This document shows positions 1 through 8,270 of a stretch of 64,000 bases of DNA, piece after piece. A program made the translations under genes and the position numbers. Origin of the DNA: Nitrospirota bacterium (GTDB lineage Bacteria; Nitrospirota; Thermodesulfovibrionia; Thermodesulfovibrionales; JdFR-88); assembly GCA_014874185.1 (NCBI GenBank), contig JACWAF010000038.1, positions 1 through 64,000 of the forward strand, written 5' to 3'. Under the pieces are notes generated by a model. It worked only from the letters and a program-made list of their open reading frames with translations. It was not told the DNA's origin and searched no databases. Each line of letters opens with the position of its first letter. Within the stretch, counting starts at the first letter, position 1.

Positions 1-655
1 CCCGAAGCCTTCCCCTGTCGTCCTTGCAGGCATGCGGATACTTTATCTTCTTTTCTATGTCCTTGATGGTTATAAGGCCCTTCAGCCTGTAGTCCTTGTC
101 AACGATGGGGAGTTTTTCTATTTTATACCTGTGGAGTATCTCTTTGGCCTCGTTAAGATCGGTGCCCTCGGCGGCCGTGATGAGCCGTTTTTTGGTCATC
201 ACGTCTTTCACCTTCCTGTCGAACCTGGTCTCGAACCGGAGGTCGCGGTTGGTGAGAATGCCGATAAGCTTGCCGTCCCTGGTTACGGGCACGCCGGAAA
301 TCCTGAATTTGGCCATCAGGTCCAGGGCGTCGGAGATGGGCGCGTCGGGCGCTATCGTCACGGGATCTATTATCATCCCGCTCTCTGACTTCTTGACCTT
401 CTCCACCTCGGTCGCCTGCCGCTCAATAGACATTGCACGGTGGATTATGCCTATCCCGCCCTCCCTCGCGATGGCTATGGCGAGGTTGCTTTCGGTGACG
501 GTGTCCATCGCGGAACTGCAAAGGGGGACGTTGATCTTTATGTTCCGGGAGAATTGGGTGCTGACGTCTACATCCTTTGGCAGGACATTGGATCTACCCG
601 GCTGTAGAAGAACATCGTCGAATGTCAGCCCTATGGTAATATCCTCGAATTTCAT
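1..655 (-). CDS. guaB: IMP dehydrogenase, N-terminal part (cut by window edge)
   Basis: IMP dehydrogenase converts IMP to XMP with NAD+, the committed step of GMP synthesis in the cytosol. The ATG is at 655-653 and about 218 residues are visible. The start [20 protein letters not shown] and the following SSAMDTVTE segment are diagnostic of the GuaB barrel. They are followed by a pair of CBS domains (roughly residues 90-210, with [15 protein letters not shown] and the [13 protein letters not shown] type ends). The catalytic Cys loop would lie beyond the left edge, so activity cannot be judged. There is no Shine-Dalgarno before the ATG, and a possible -10 lies 11 bases upstream. It is divergent from the MoeA-like gene. 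Confidence 0.95.
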   Translation of the reverse strand, partial: MKFEDITIGLTFDDVLLQPGRSNVLPKDVDVSTQFSRNIKINVPLCSSAMDTVTESNLAIAIAREGGIGIIHRAMSIERQATEVEKVKKSESGMIIDPVTIAPDAPISDALDLMAKFRISGVPVTRDGKLIGILTNRDLRFETRFDRKVKDVMTKKRLITAAEGTDLNEAKEILHRYKIEKLPIVDKDYRLKGLITIKDIEKKIKYPHACKDDRGRLR

Positions 656-659
656 GTAA

Positions 660-696
660 TTCGGATATAATAGCATTAATCCGAAATCAAAGGCAA
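660..696. promoter_or_regulatory. Divergent guaB/moeA promoter region with a 7-bp dyad
   Basis: Inverted repeat TTCGGAT (660-666) and ATCCGAA (679-685), 12 bases apart, in the only non-coding DNA between the divergent guaB and moeA-like genes. It overlaps a perfect TATAAT (666-671, plus) and, on the minus strand, TATTAT (672-667) preceded 18 bases upstream by TTGCCT (696-691). The dyad therefore covers the -10 boxes of both genes and is well placed to be a repressor operator. The regulator is unknown; the assignment is inference from position. Confidence 0.4.
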
Positions 697-706
697 GGAG
701 ACCCGC

Positions 707-2632
707 TTGAAGGATAAATACAGGCAGAATATCCCGCTTGAGGAAGCCGTTAAATTATGGGCCGAAGCGCTGCGGGCGGAAAGCGGAGGCCCGCTTCCAT
801 CCGAGGTCATTAAAACAGATAACGCAAACGGAAGGGTGACCGCCGCGCCGGTCTTCGCGCGGGCATCCAGCCCCAACTGGCACAGCTCCGCAATGGACGG
901 TTACGCGGTGCGCGCGGTGGATACATTCGGCGCTAGCGAGACCTCTCCCAAGCGGCTGAAGACAGGCGCGGACGCGGTCCTGATAGATACCGGAAAGCCC
1001 CTGCCCTCCGGGTTCGATGCCGTCATCATGCATGAAGATGTTTACGAGGACGGCGGTTTTATAGAGTTCACAAGACCCGTGCCCCCGTGGAAGAACGTGC
1101 GGCTTGCCGGTGAGGACATAGTGGCCACGGAGCTTATCGTCCCGGAAAGCCACCTCCTCCGCCCGGTGGACATTGCGGCTATACTCTCCGGCGGGATTAC
1201 GGAAACAGCCGTGAGGAGAAGGCCCAGGGTGGCCGTGATACCTACGGGTTCAGACCTTATAGCCCCAGGTCGCATACCCCAAAAAGGAGAGATCATCGAA
1301 TCGAACTCGCGGATGCTCGCGGGCCTTATAGAGGAATGCGGCGCCAAAGCGGTTGTAAAAGCTATCGTCCCGGACGAACCGGAGGCCCTGCTCAAGGCCA
1401 TGAGGGAAGCGCTGATGGAGGCCAACCTGGTGTTGGTAAACGCCGGCGCATCTCTTGGCACAAGGGATTTCACATTCGACTGCATGGAAAAACTGGGCAG
1501 GGTGGTTGTCCACGGGGTAATGATAAAACCGGCCAAGCCGGTGATACTCGGGATGGCGGGGGGGAAGCCGGTCATCGGCACGCCCGGATATCCGGTATCG
1601 GCGTACATCTCCTTCAGGCTCTTCGCGCGGCCTCTCATATATGCCCTCCAGGGGACACTGCCCCCTCCGGCGCAAGCGCTCAAGGGGAAGCTTTCGAGGA
1701 CCCTGCCCTCCACCCTGGGGCAGGAGGAGTTCATAAGGGTGAAGGCCGGCCGGGTGGGAGGTAACCTCATAATCACGCCTCTTGGCAGGGGGGCGGGCCA
1801 GCTTATGAGTCTTGTTCGCGCGGACGGGTTGCTGCGAATCCCCGCCATGAGTGAAGGGCTTGGGGCAGGAAGCGAAGTGGAGATAGAGCTTATCGAGGGC
1901 AAAACGGAGAGGGACATAGAAAACACGCTGGTCGTGATAGGAAGCCACGACAGCGCGTTAGACCTGCTTGGCAGCTTCCTCAAGCGAAGGCACCCGGAGT
2001 TCAGCTTGTCCTCGGCCCACGTGGGCTCGATGGGAGGTCTGGTGGCCCTCAAGAAAGGCGGGGCGCACTGCGCACCCACCCACTTATTGGATGAGGAGAC
2101 GGGCGAATACAATGTCCCGTTCATAAAGAAGCTCCTTCCGGAAAAGGCGGTTACGCTTGTTAATCTTGTCTACCGCGAGCAGGGGCTGATGGTGCTTCGG
2201 GGCAACCCGAAAGGGATAACCGGATTTAAAGACCTTGCGCGGCCCGGCGTGCGTTTCATAAACCGGCAGGCCGGCTCCGGCACAAGGCTGTTGCTGGACA
2301 AGCACCTGCGGGAGCTTGGCCTGGACCCTTCCCGGATAAACGGCTACGAAAAGGAAGAGTACACGCACATGGCAGTTGCATCGGCGGTTCTCACCGATGC
2401 GGCCGATGCGGGACTGGGGGTACTCTCCGCCGCTCGCGCCCTGGGCCTGGATTTCATCCCGGTAGCAAGGGAGCGCTACGACCTCGCCATCCCAACGGAG
2501 TTCCTTGAACTGCCCGTGGTCAAGGCCATGCTTGAGATAATAAGGGAAGATGAAGAATTCAAAAAGATGCTAATTGACATGGGCGGCTATGGGGTGGAAG
2601 AGATGGGGAAGGTGCTGTGGGCACGATCTTGA
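707..2632 (+). CDS. MoeA-type molybdopterin molybdenumtransferase fused to a PBP-like domain
   Basis: 641 residues with a TTG start at 707 chosen because AAGGAG lies six bases upstream. Residues about 1-400 are a full MoeA (N-terminal domains, the PTGSDLI and [11 protein letters not shown] parts of the MoCF fold, MoeA C-terminal domain), which inserts molybdate into adenylylated molybdopterin. Residues about 410-641 (from [12 protein letters not shown]) resemble the periplasmic-binding-like domain often fused to MoeA or to ModE/LysR-like regulators in anaerobes; no signal peptide precedes it, so it is cytosolic. It may sense or deliver molybdate or tungstate (inference). E. coli MoeA is about 410 residues, so the extra length is entirely the fused domain. 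Monocistronic as seen here. Confidence 0.85.
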   Translation: MKDKYRQNIPLEEAVKLWAEALRAESGGPLPSEVIKTDNANGRVTAAPVFARASSPNWHSSAMDGYAVRAVDTFGASETSPKRLKTGADAVLIDTGKPLPSGFDAVIMHEDVYEDGGFIEFTRPVPPWKNVRLAGEDIVATELIVPESHLLRPVDIAAILSGGITETAVRRRPRVAVIPTGSDLIAPGRIPQKGEIIESNSRMLAGLIEECGAKAVVKAIVPDEPEALLKAMREALMEANLVLVNAGASLGTRDFTFDCMEKLGRVVVHGVMIKPAKPVILGMAGGKPVIGTPGYPVSAYISFRLFARPLIYALQGTLPPPAQALKGKLSRTLPSTLGQEEFIRVKAGRVGGNLIITPLGRGAGQLMSLVRADGLLRIPAMSEGLGAGSEVEIELIEGKTERDIENTLVVIGSHDSALDLLGSFLKRRHPEFSLSSAHVGSMGGLVALKKGGAHCAPTHLLDEETGEYNVPFIKKLLPEKAVTLVNLVYREQGLMVLRGNPKGITGFKDLARPGVRFINRQAGSGTRLLLDKHLRELGLDPSRINGYEKEEYTHMAVASAVLTDAADAGLGVLSAARALGLDFIPVARERYDLAIPTEFLELPVVKAMLEIIREDEEFKKMLIDMGGYGVEEMGKVLWARS

Positions 2633-2676
2633 ATTCTTGGAATTCCGATCACCGCGGTGGAAGCAAACGCAAACGC

Positions 2677-2698
2677 GGTCACCCGTAGGCGGGTGACC
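2677..2698. terminator. Strong hairpin downstream of the MoeA-like gene
   Basis: GGTCACCCG (2677-2685) and CGGGTGACC (2690-2698) form a perfect 9-bp stem with a 4-base loop, 45 bases after the moeA-like stop. There is no U-tract, so it could be a Rho-type pause or mRNA 3' stabiliser rather than a classical terminator. The rest of the 2633-2895 gap contains only the dispersed palindrome at 2818-2883; no ORF with a ribosome binding site was seen. Confidence 0.45.
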
Positions 2699-2817
2699 CG
2701 ATCCGCTTTGGAACAGAAAGGTCCTTTTCAGATTATTTTGGACAGCTGTGGTTACAAACCTGAACCAGCAGTGGAAATAGGGTTCTTCCGGCTTTCGAGT
2801 AGATAAGTTTTTTGCGT

Positions 2818-2883
2818 CGTCATTCCCGCGAAAGCGGGAATCCAGAACTAAAAACTGGATTCCGGGTCAAGCCCGGAATGACG
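2818..2883. repeat. Double-hairpin 'CGTCATTCCCGC' dispersed repeat
   Basis: Outer arms CGTCATTCC and GGAATGACG enclose two hairpins, ATTCCCGC-GAAA-GCGGGAAT and ATTCCGGG-TCAA-GCCCGGAAT, joined through TCCAG...CTGGA. This sequence class is a common intergenic repeat in many bacterial genomes (general knowledge). It lies between the convergent moeA-like and scpB genes. Confidence 0.8.
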
Positions 2884-2895
2884 GACAAAACTACA

Positions 2896-3423
2896 CTAGA
2901 CCGCGTCCTCGCGCTCTAATTCCTTTACGGTTGGCAGCTCCGATAAGTCCTTCAAACCGAAATGCACCAGAAACTCCCTGGTGGTGCCGTACAGGAGCGG
3001 CTTTCCGGGGATCTCCTTCCGGCCCACAACTTTTATCAGATGCCTGTCCAAGAGCGTTTTCAACACGCCATCGGAGTTCACGCCCCTTATGGCCTCAAGC
3101 TCCGGCTTCGTAAGGGGCTGCTTGTAAGCGATTATTGCAAGGGACTCAAGCGAGGCCGGCGAGAGTTTTGAGGCCGCCGCGGTGCCCCGCAGCTTCCTGG
3201 CCCACTCGGATTGCTCCGGGTTGGTGTGCATCTGGTAACCCCCCGCAATCTCCGATATGAGAAGGCCGCCCCCCCTCTCCTTGTATTCGGCCCGAAGCTC
3301 GTCTATCAAGTCCTTCAGTTCGGCCTCGGCAAGCCCGGTCAGTTCTTTCATGTCCTGAAGCCTCAGGGGCTCCCCGGCCACGAAGAGCAAGGCCTCCAGG
3401 AGCGCCTTTCTGTTTTCTTCCAT
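2896..3423 (-). CDS. scpB: Segregation and condensation protein B
   Basis: 175 residues, typical ScpB length. ScpB dimers bind the central part of the kleisin ScpA and with SMC form the bacterial condensin on DNA. The N-terminal MEENRKALLEALLFVAGEPL and the later AIIAYKQPLTKPELEAIRGV stretch are the hallmark winged-helix segments of the family; the C-terminal GKPLLYGTTREFLVHFGL also fits. No scpA lies in the window, so the usual scpA-scpB pair either continues elsewhere or is split. No clear Shine-Dalgarno precedes the ATG at 3423. Confidence 0.93.
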   Translation of the reverse strand: MEENRKALLEALLFVAGEPLRLQDMKELTGLAEAELKDLIDELRAEYKERGGGLLISEIAGGYQMHTNPEQSEWARKLRGTAAASKLSPASLESLAIIAYKQPLTKPELEAIRGVNSDGVLKTLLDRHLIKVVGRKEIPGKPLLYGTTREFLVHFGLKDLSELPTVKELEREDAV

Positions 3424-3475
3424 AGCGGAAAATATAACAGAAATGGGGCGAATTTAAAAAGCTTCCGGTTTCAAT

Positions 3476-3504
3476 TTGACAGGCAACATCTTTTTAACTA
3501 AATT
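3476..3504 (+). promoter_or_regulatory. Sigma-70 promoter of the rubredoxin/ferritin-like pair
   Basis: TTGACA (3476-3481), 17-base spacer, TAAATT (3499-3504), then GGAGG at 3531-3535 and the ATG at 3540. It is in the divergent gap with scpB. Confidence 0.6.
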
Positions 3505-3539
3505 CATCTATATGATTTCAAAATAGGACCGGAGGCGCA

Positions 3540-3701
3540 ATGGACAAATGGACATGCATGATCTGCGGGTATGAATACGACCCGGCCGCGGGCGACCCGG
3601 ACGGCAATATCCCGCCGGACACTGCCTTTGAAGATTTGCCCGATGCCTGGGTATGCCCCCTCTGCGGGGCCGGAAAGGACCAGTTCGAGAAAACCCCATA
3701 G
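3540..3701 (+). CDS. Rubredoxin
   Basis: 53 residues, standard rubredoxin length. One Fe is held by four cysteines: C6-M-I-C9-G-Y and C39-P-L-C42-G, in the canonical CxxCGY ... CPLCG pattern, with DAWVCP between. It is a cytosolic one-electron carrier. GGAGG lies four bases before the ATG. It ends 11 bases before the ferritin-like diiron gene, so the two are almost certainly co-transcribed; together they encode the two halves normally fused in rubrerythrin, and the rubredoxin is the likely electron donor of its partner (inference). Confidence 0.95.
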   Translation: MDKWTCMICGYEYDPAAGDPDGNIPPDTAFEDLPDAWVCPLCGAGKDQFEKTP

Positions 3702-3712
3702 GGAGGCCTGCC

Positions 3713-4213
3713 ATGAACGCCATAGAGCTTGCGATAAAGACGGAGACGGACGCGATAGACTTTTATACTAAAGCCGCCGAAAAAACCACGCACCTGATCG
3801 GGAAGAAGATGTTCCTCTCCATCATCGAGGACGAGAAAAGACACCTGAAGGCCCTTCAGGCCCTGTTCAGGGGACTTGATATTACGGTTGAGGACGTTAG
3901 CCCGATGGCACGGATGAAGACTGTATTCGAAGAGAACAAGGAATTCATGATGGAGCGCATCCCGGCAAGCGCGGACGATACAGACGCCCTTAAGGTGGCC
4001 ATGGAGATGGAAAAAGAGAGTGTGGAATTTTATGAAAGGGCCGCCGCCGAGGTAAAGGCCGATAAAGAGAAGGCCCTGTTCGCCTGTCTTGTGAAGCAGG
4101 AGAACGAGCACTTCACCATCTTTAGTAACACTTATAATTTCCTCACCGATTCCGGGAACTGGTTCATGTGGAAAGAGTACGCCATAGTGGACGGCGGGAC
4201 GCCCTGGGCATAA
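3713..4213 (+). CDS. Rubrerythrin-like ferritin-family diiron protein
   Basis: 166 residues; ATG at 3713 with GGGAGG at 3701-3706. A four-helix ferritin-like fold with the two-fold repeat TETDAIDFY ... EDEKRH and MEKESVEFY ... QENEHF. Expected diiron ligands are E11, E41, H44, E100, E130 and H133, all present. Such proteins reduce hydrogen peroxide in anaerobes. The C-terminal rubredoxin domain of classical rubrerythrin is absent, but a separate rubredoxin gene sits directly upstream. The C-terminus (WFMWKEYAIVDGGTPWA) resembles other stand-alone ferritin-like proteins of anaerobes. Electron transfer between the two gene products is inferred. Confidence 0.85.
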   Translation: MNAIELAIKTETDAIDFYTKAAEKTTHLIGKKMFLSIIEDEKRHLKALQALFRGLDITVEDVSPMARMKTVFEENKEFMMERIPASADDTDALKVAMEMEKESVEFYERAAAEVKADKEKALFACLVKQENEHFTIFSNTYNFLTDSGNWFMWKEYAIVDGGTPWA

Positions 4214-4215
4214 GA

Positions 4216-5222
4216 TTACTTCAAATTCACGGCATTATAGGGGATTAATTTTAGCTTATACAAAATTTTAACAACGGCGTAAGCTCCATACCAGTATATG
4301 CTGTTTGCCAGCATTTTCTTTTTCCATAATTGCCGGGCATACAGCCTCATCTCTCTGTAATTCGTGGGCAGCTGTAATCGGAGATCAGCCCAGGGTGACA
4401 TATTCATATAATGGAAATAAAGATCTTTATGGGAAGCTTCATAGCGTAGACTCCACGGTTTTGGGTGTGTAACGAAATGTAAAAGGATTGTATTTTCCGG
4501 CACAGCTTTATTTTGGTCATTGAGTATGAAATTCCATTTATTATCCAGGAATTTCACCCTTCCATTGTCAAGAATTATATTTAAAGCATCCTGATCCGGA
4601 TACTCCAAAGCCCCGGATATTTTTGATGATAAAAACTTAACCGTATCAAAAAAAACCTTCTGGGAATTCCATTTATTGATATCAAATAAAAGCATGCCTG
4701 AATTAAAATAATTATCATTTTGAAGCCGCAGTTTGCGAACTTGCGTCGATGCTATCTGCTCTACTTCCCTGCCCGCGAATATCGTATATTGACCCATCTC
4801 CATTTCAGCTAATTCATCAATTGCATTCAGACATAAAATATCCGCGTCCAGATAGAGCAGTCGCTCTGCCCTTCCTTTGAGGAGTAAAGGGAATATAAGC
4901 CTGTAATATATGGCGGACGGGAATTTTGCCAATTTAGGAGAGCATCAAAAAAGGAATCATCTATGAAATAAATCTGAATAGAAATATTGGGATAAATTTT
5001 AATAAGATGACCAAAACGCTCTAAATCCCGTTCCAAAACAGAGCTGGCAAGAATATGAAAAACTAATTTAATTTCAGGATTATTGACAGCTACGGAAGTA
5101 ATACTTATTCCCACTGCGCGTGAATAAGCTGCGTCAATCCCATATCCTATATGGAGAGTTTTTGAAAATACACAGGGTGCATCCGGTTCAAATACTATTT
5201 GCTTAAAGGATAAACGATTCAT
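4216..5222 (-). pseudogene. GT8 glycosyltransferase (LPS type), interrupted by a one-base frameshift
   Basis: The first part (ATG at 5222) reads LHIGYGIDAAYSRAVGISI and NNPEIKLVFHILASS, the usual GT8 N-terminus. The second part, in another frame, carries the nucleotide-sugar/metal DxD motif (RLLYLDADILC), NDNYFNSGMLLFD, YPDQDALN and the terminal HFVTHPKPWS. The frames join near 4937-4938: one extra C in the CC there would give FFDALPKLAKFPSAIYYR with no gap. So either a real one-base deletion inactivated it or this is a sequence error. GT8 enzymes of this type add hexoses to the LPS core at the inner membrane. It is much more AT-rich than its neighbours and has no sugar-gene neighbours, suggesting transfer. 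Confidence 0.8.
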
Positions 5223-5340
5223 TAGACAGAATAGGAAAAGAGTCGTCTGTCGTCCTAATTTCTAAACCTCCTGAAATCGAGTTATCCTAGCCGCACGTAA
5301 AAGCTATTGTCAACAGGAGCTGGACCAGTCAATACTTAAA

Positions 5341-5370
5341 TTGACACGATCCATCTCCTCGTGTTTTAAT
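5341..5370 (+). promoter_or_regulatory. Sigma-70 promoter of the pyr operon
   Basis: TTGACA at 5341-5346 and TTTTAA or TTTAAT at 5364-5370 (17-18 base spacer). It lies about 20 bases upstream of the PyrR-binding motif, leaving a leader of roughly 110 bases before pyrR. Confidence 0.65.
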
Positions 5371-5388
5371 AGAACAGCCTTTAAAGGT

Positions 5389-5402
5389 AACCCTGTGAGG
5401 TT
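5389..5402 (+). promoter_or_regulatory. PyrR-binding (anti-antiterminator) loop motif
   Basis: AACCCTGTGAGGTT fits the known PyrR RNA-loop consensus (A-R-U-C-C-N-G-N-G-A-G-G-Y-U) at nearly every position. It sits between the promoter and an intrinsic terminator in front of pyrR, the same order as in Bacillus pyr leaders. When UMP is high, PyrR would bind here and favour termination. The site is seen; the mechanism is inferred from the family. Confidence 0.75.
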
Positions 5403-5440
5403 AACAAGGAGAGACTTGAGAGTGTTAAAACCAGAAAAGC

Positions 5441-5480
5441 ACCTTCCCAACGCCAAGGGGGCCAAGGGGAAGGTTTTTTT
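5441..5480 (+). terminator. Intrinsic terminator/attenuator before pyrR
   Basis: ACCTTCCC (5441-5448) pairs with GGGAAGGT (5467-5474), followed by seven T's, only 8 bases before the pyrR ATG. The GGGGAAGG part of the stem (5466-5473) is also the only Shine-Dalgarno-like sequence upstream of pyrR, so the stem may hide it too. Confidence 0.8.
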
Positions 5481-5488
5481 ATGCCCTC

Positions 5489-6034
5489 ATGCCTAAACAG
5501 TTACTCGATAAAAAAGAGATAGACCGCACCCTTACGCGGATAAGCCACGAGATAATCGAGAAGAACAAGGGGACGGAAGGCCTGTGCCTGGTTGGCATAC
5601 AGCGGGGCGGCGTGCACCTGGCGCAGCGCATTGCCAGGAAAATAGGCGAGACTGAAGGGGTCGAGATACCGGTCGGCTCCCTGGACATCTCCTTCTACCG
5701 GGACGATATAAGGATAAGAAAAAAGCAGCCCACCGTTAGCCGCACTGAGATACCATGCGGCGTGGACGACAAGAAGATCATCCTGGTGGACGACGTCTTT
5801 TTCACCGGGCGCTCCATACGGGCCGCGATGGACGCCATAATGGACATGGGCAGGCCCGCCCTGGTACAGCTTGCCATACTTGTGGACCGCGGCCACAGGG
5901 AGCTGCCCATAAGGGCCGACTACGCCGGAAAGAACGTGCCCACATCGAAGGCGGAGCGCGTGGAGGTGCTCTTGAAAGAAGACGGCTATGAGGACGGCGT
6001 GGTGCTTCTTCAGCCCGGGGAGGACGTGCCGTGA
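5489..6034 (+). CDS. pyrR: Bifunctional pyr operon RNA-binding attenuator / uracil phosphoribosyltransferase
   Basis: 181 residues, normal PyrR length. The PRPP-binding loop [19 protein letters not shown] is plain, and the N-terminus [18 protein letters not shown] matches the family. PyrR binds pyr mRNA in response to uridine nucleotides and can also make UMP from uracil and PRPP. It is the first gene of the operon and lies directly behind its own attenuator. Its TGA overlaps the GTG start of pyrB. The start is supported by family alignment rather than by a well-spaced ribosome binding site. Confidence 0.95.
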   Translation: MPKQLLDKKEIDRTLTRISHEIIEKNKGTEGLCLVGIQRGGVHLAQRIARKIGETEGVEIPVGSLDISFYRDDIRIRKKQPTVSRTEIPCGVDDKKIILVDDVFFTGRSIRAAMDAIMDMGRPALVQLAILVDRGHRELPIRADYAGKNVPTSKAERVEVLLKEDGYEDGVVLLQPGEDVP

Positions 6035-6972
6035 ACACGCGGATACTGCTTAAGGGAAAGGACCTCCTCGGCATAAAAGACCTCAGCACCGAAGAGATAA
6101 TGCTCCTCCTGAATTCGGCCACCTCCTTTAAAGAAATACTTGGAAGAGACATCAAGAAAGTCCCAACCCTCCGGGGCAGGACGGTGGTGAACCTCTTCTT
6201 TGAGCCCTCAACAAGGACCCGCACTTCCTTCGAGCTTGCGGCAAAAAGGCTCTCCACGGACGTCGTGAACTTCTCAGGCCCCTCCTCCAGCATCGTGAAG
6301 GGCGAAAGCCTGCTGGACACGGCCCTTACAGTGCAGGCCCTCGGGGCGGACCTCGTGATAATAAGGCATTCGTCCTCAGGCGTGCCGCACATGCTCTCGC
6401 GCCACCTGCGGGCCTCCGTGATAAATGCCGGGGACGGCACCAACGAGCACCCCACGCAGGCATTGTTGGACGCCTTCACCATTTTAGAGAAGAAGGGGCG
6501 CATAGAGGGGCTAAGGATAGCCATCGTGGGCGACATACTCCACAGCCGGGTGGCGAAGTCCAATATTTACTGCTTGCGGAAACTGGGGGCCGAAGTGAGG
6601 CTCATAGGCCCGGCCACGCTGCTGCCCCGCTGGTTCGGGGAGTTCGAGGGCGTAAAGGTCTACCACGACCTTGAGACCGGCATAGAGGGCGCGGACGTGA
6701 TAATGATGCTGCGCCTCCAGCTTGAAAGACAGGGCACCGGCTTCTTCCCCACCACAGATGAATACTTCAAGGAATGGGGGCTCACGAAGAAAAAACTCTC
6801 CGCCGCCAAACCCGATGCCATCGTGATGCACCCCGGCCCCATGAACCGGGGGATAGAGATAGCCTCCGAGGTGGCTGACGGCCCGAACTCTGTGATCCTG
6901 GAGCAGGTCACGAACGGGCTTGCCGTGAGGATGGCCGTGATGTACCACCTGGAGGAGCGCAAAGAGGAATGA
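6031..6972 (+). CDS. pyrB: Aspartate carbamoyltransferase catalytic subunit
   Basis: 313 residues. It condenses carbamoyl phosphate and aspartate. The carbamoyl-phosphate motif [13 protein letters not shown] is present (about residues 55-67), then [12 protein letters not shown] and the late [13 protein letters not shown] typical of PyrB. GTG start at 6031 overlaps the pyrR stop by four bases, with GGGGAGG at 6017-6023. No pyrI regulatory subunit is present, so this is the unregulated trimer type or associates with PyrC; control would be through the PyrR attenuator. Confidence 0.96.
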   Translation: MNTRILLKGKDLLGIKDLSTEEIMLLLNSATSFKEILGRDIKKVPTLRGRTVVNLFFEPSTRTRTSFELAAKRLSTDVVNFSGPSSSIVKGESLLDTALTVQALGADLVIIRHSSSGVPHMLSRHLRASVINAGDGTNEHPTQALLDAFTILEKKGRIEGLRIAIVGDILHSRVAKSNIYCLRKLGAEVRLIGPATLLPRWFGEFEGVKVYHDLETGIEGADVIMMLRLQLERQGTGFFPTTDEYFKEWGLTKKKLSAAKPDAIVMHPGPMNRGIEIASEVADGPNSVILEQVTNGLAVRMAVMYHLEERKEE

Positions 6973-8270
6973 TGCTTCTCATCACAAATGGATATCTGGT
7001 CAACCCCGCTGAGAACTTCGAGGGCAAGGCCGATATTCTTATTGAAAACGGCACCGTAAAGAAGATAATCAAAAGCGAAAAGCCAAAAAAGAACAATTTT
7101 AAAGATAACAATTTTAAAGATACTGAGGTCTTCGATGCGAAGGGGATGTACATCTTCCCCGGTTTGGTTGATATGCACACCCACCTGCGGGAGCCGGGGT
7201 TCGAGCATAAAGAGACTATCAGCACCGGCACGCTGGCCGCCCTGCGGGGGGGGTTCACTACCGTCTGCGCGATGCCCAACACCAACCCTGTAAACGACAA
7301 TGCCGGGATAACGGAGTTCATCCTCAGCAAGGCCCAGGCCGCCGGAAACGCCCGCGTGCTGCCCATCGGGGCGATAACAAAAGGGCAGAAGGGCGAAGAG
7401 CTTGCCGAATTTTATATGATGAAAAAGGCCGGGTGCGTGGCATTCTCCGATGACGGGAAGCCCGTGGCCAATCCGCTTGTCATGCGCAGGGCGCTTGAGT
7501 ACGCCAGGGGCGCGGGCGCGCTAATTATCAGCCACGCTGAAGACCCGCTCCTCTCGGAAAAAGGCGTGATGAACGAGGGCGCGCTCTCGGTAAGCATGGG
7601 CATGAAGGGCATCCCCTCCGTTTCGGAAGAGATCGCCATATACAGGGACATCGCCCTTGCGGAGTTCACTGGCGGCAGGCTGCATGTAGCGCACGTCTCC
7701 ACTGAAGGCTCCGTGCGCATAATAAGGCAGGCAAAAGAGCGCGGCGTCGCGGTCACGGCGGAGACATGCCCTCATTATTTCACGATCACGGAAGAGGCCG
7801 TCGCCGGGTACAACACCAACGCCAAGGTGAACCCGCCATTAAGAAGAAAAAAGGACGTTGAGGCGATAATCGAAGGGCTCAGGGACGGCACGATAGACGT
7901 GATAGCCACGGACCACGCCCCGCACAGCCTGGAAGAGAAGACGCGCGAGTTCGACAGCGCCCCCTCCGGCATATCGGGGCTGGAGACGGCGTTAATACTG
8001 GCACTGAAGCTGGTCCTGGAAGAAGGCGCGCTTTCTTTGATGGAGCTTGCGGGCAAGCTCACCGTGAACCCGGCCGGAATTCTTGGGCTCGATTCTGGGA
8101 TAATAAAAGAAGGGGCGCAGGCCGAACTCTGCATTGTGGACCCCGCGAAGGAATACGTTTTGAAATCCCAGGAGCTTATATCCAAAGGAAAGAACACGCC
8201 ATTTGACGGCTGGTGCCTGAAAGGGGCCGTTGCGGCCACCTTCTTCAAGGGGAGGCTTGCCAGATGGTAA
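6969..8270 (+). CDS. pyrC: Dihydroorotase (class I)
   Basis: 433 residues. Zinc-dependent amidohydrolase that cyclises carbamoyl aspartate to dihydroorotate. [10 protein letters not shown] carries the metal histidines, [12 protein letters not shown] the catalytic Asp, and the middle SHAEDPLLS and [13 protein letters not shown] segments fit type I enzymes, which often bind PyrB. Two ATGs occur in a row (6969 and 6972) overlapping the pyrB stop. Residues near 42-51 contain a duplicated NNFKD unit produced by a 15-bp tandem repeat. Confidence 0.95.
   Translation: MMLLITNGYLVNPAENFEGKADILIENGTVKKIIKSEKPKKNNFKDNNFKDTEVFDAKGMYIFPGLVDMHTHLREPGFEHKETISTGTLAALRGGFTTVCAMPNTNPVNDNAGITEFILSKAQAAGNARVLPIGAITKGQKGEELAEFYMMKKAGCVAFSDDGKPVANPLVMRRALEYARGAGALIISHAEDPLLSEKGVMNEGALSVSMGMKGIPSVSEEIAIYRDIALAEFTGGRLHVAHVSTEGSVRIIRQAKERGVAVTAETCPHYFTITEEAVAGYNTNAKVNPPLRRKKDVEAIIEGLRDGTIDVIATDHAPHSLEEKTREFDSAPSGISGLETALILALKLVLEEGALSLMELAGKLTVNPAGILGLDSGIIKEGAQAELCIVDPAKEYVLKSQELISKGKNTPFDGWCLKGAVAATFFKGRLARW
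7092..7121 (+). repeat. Perfect 15-bp tandem duplication inside pyrC
   Basis: AACAATTTTAAAGAT occurs twice head to tail and duplicates the five residues NNFKD in a surface stretch before the [18 protein letters not shown] core. It is in frame and AT-rich compared with the gene. Confidence 0.9.
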
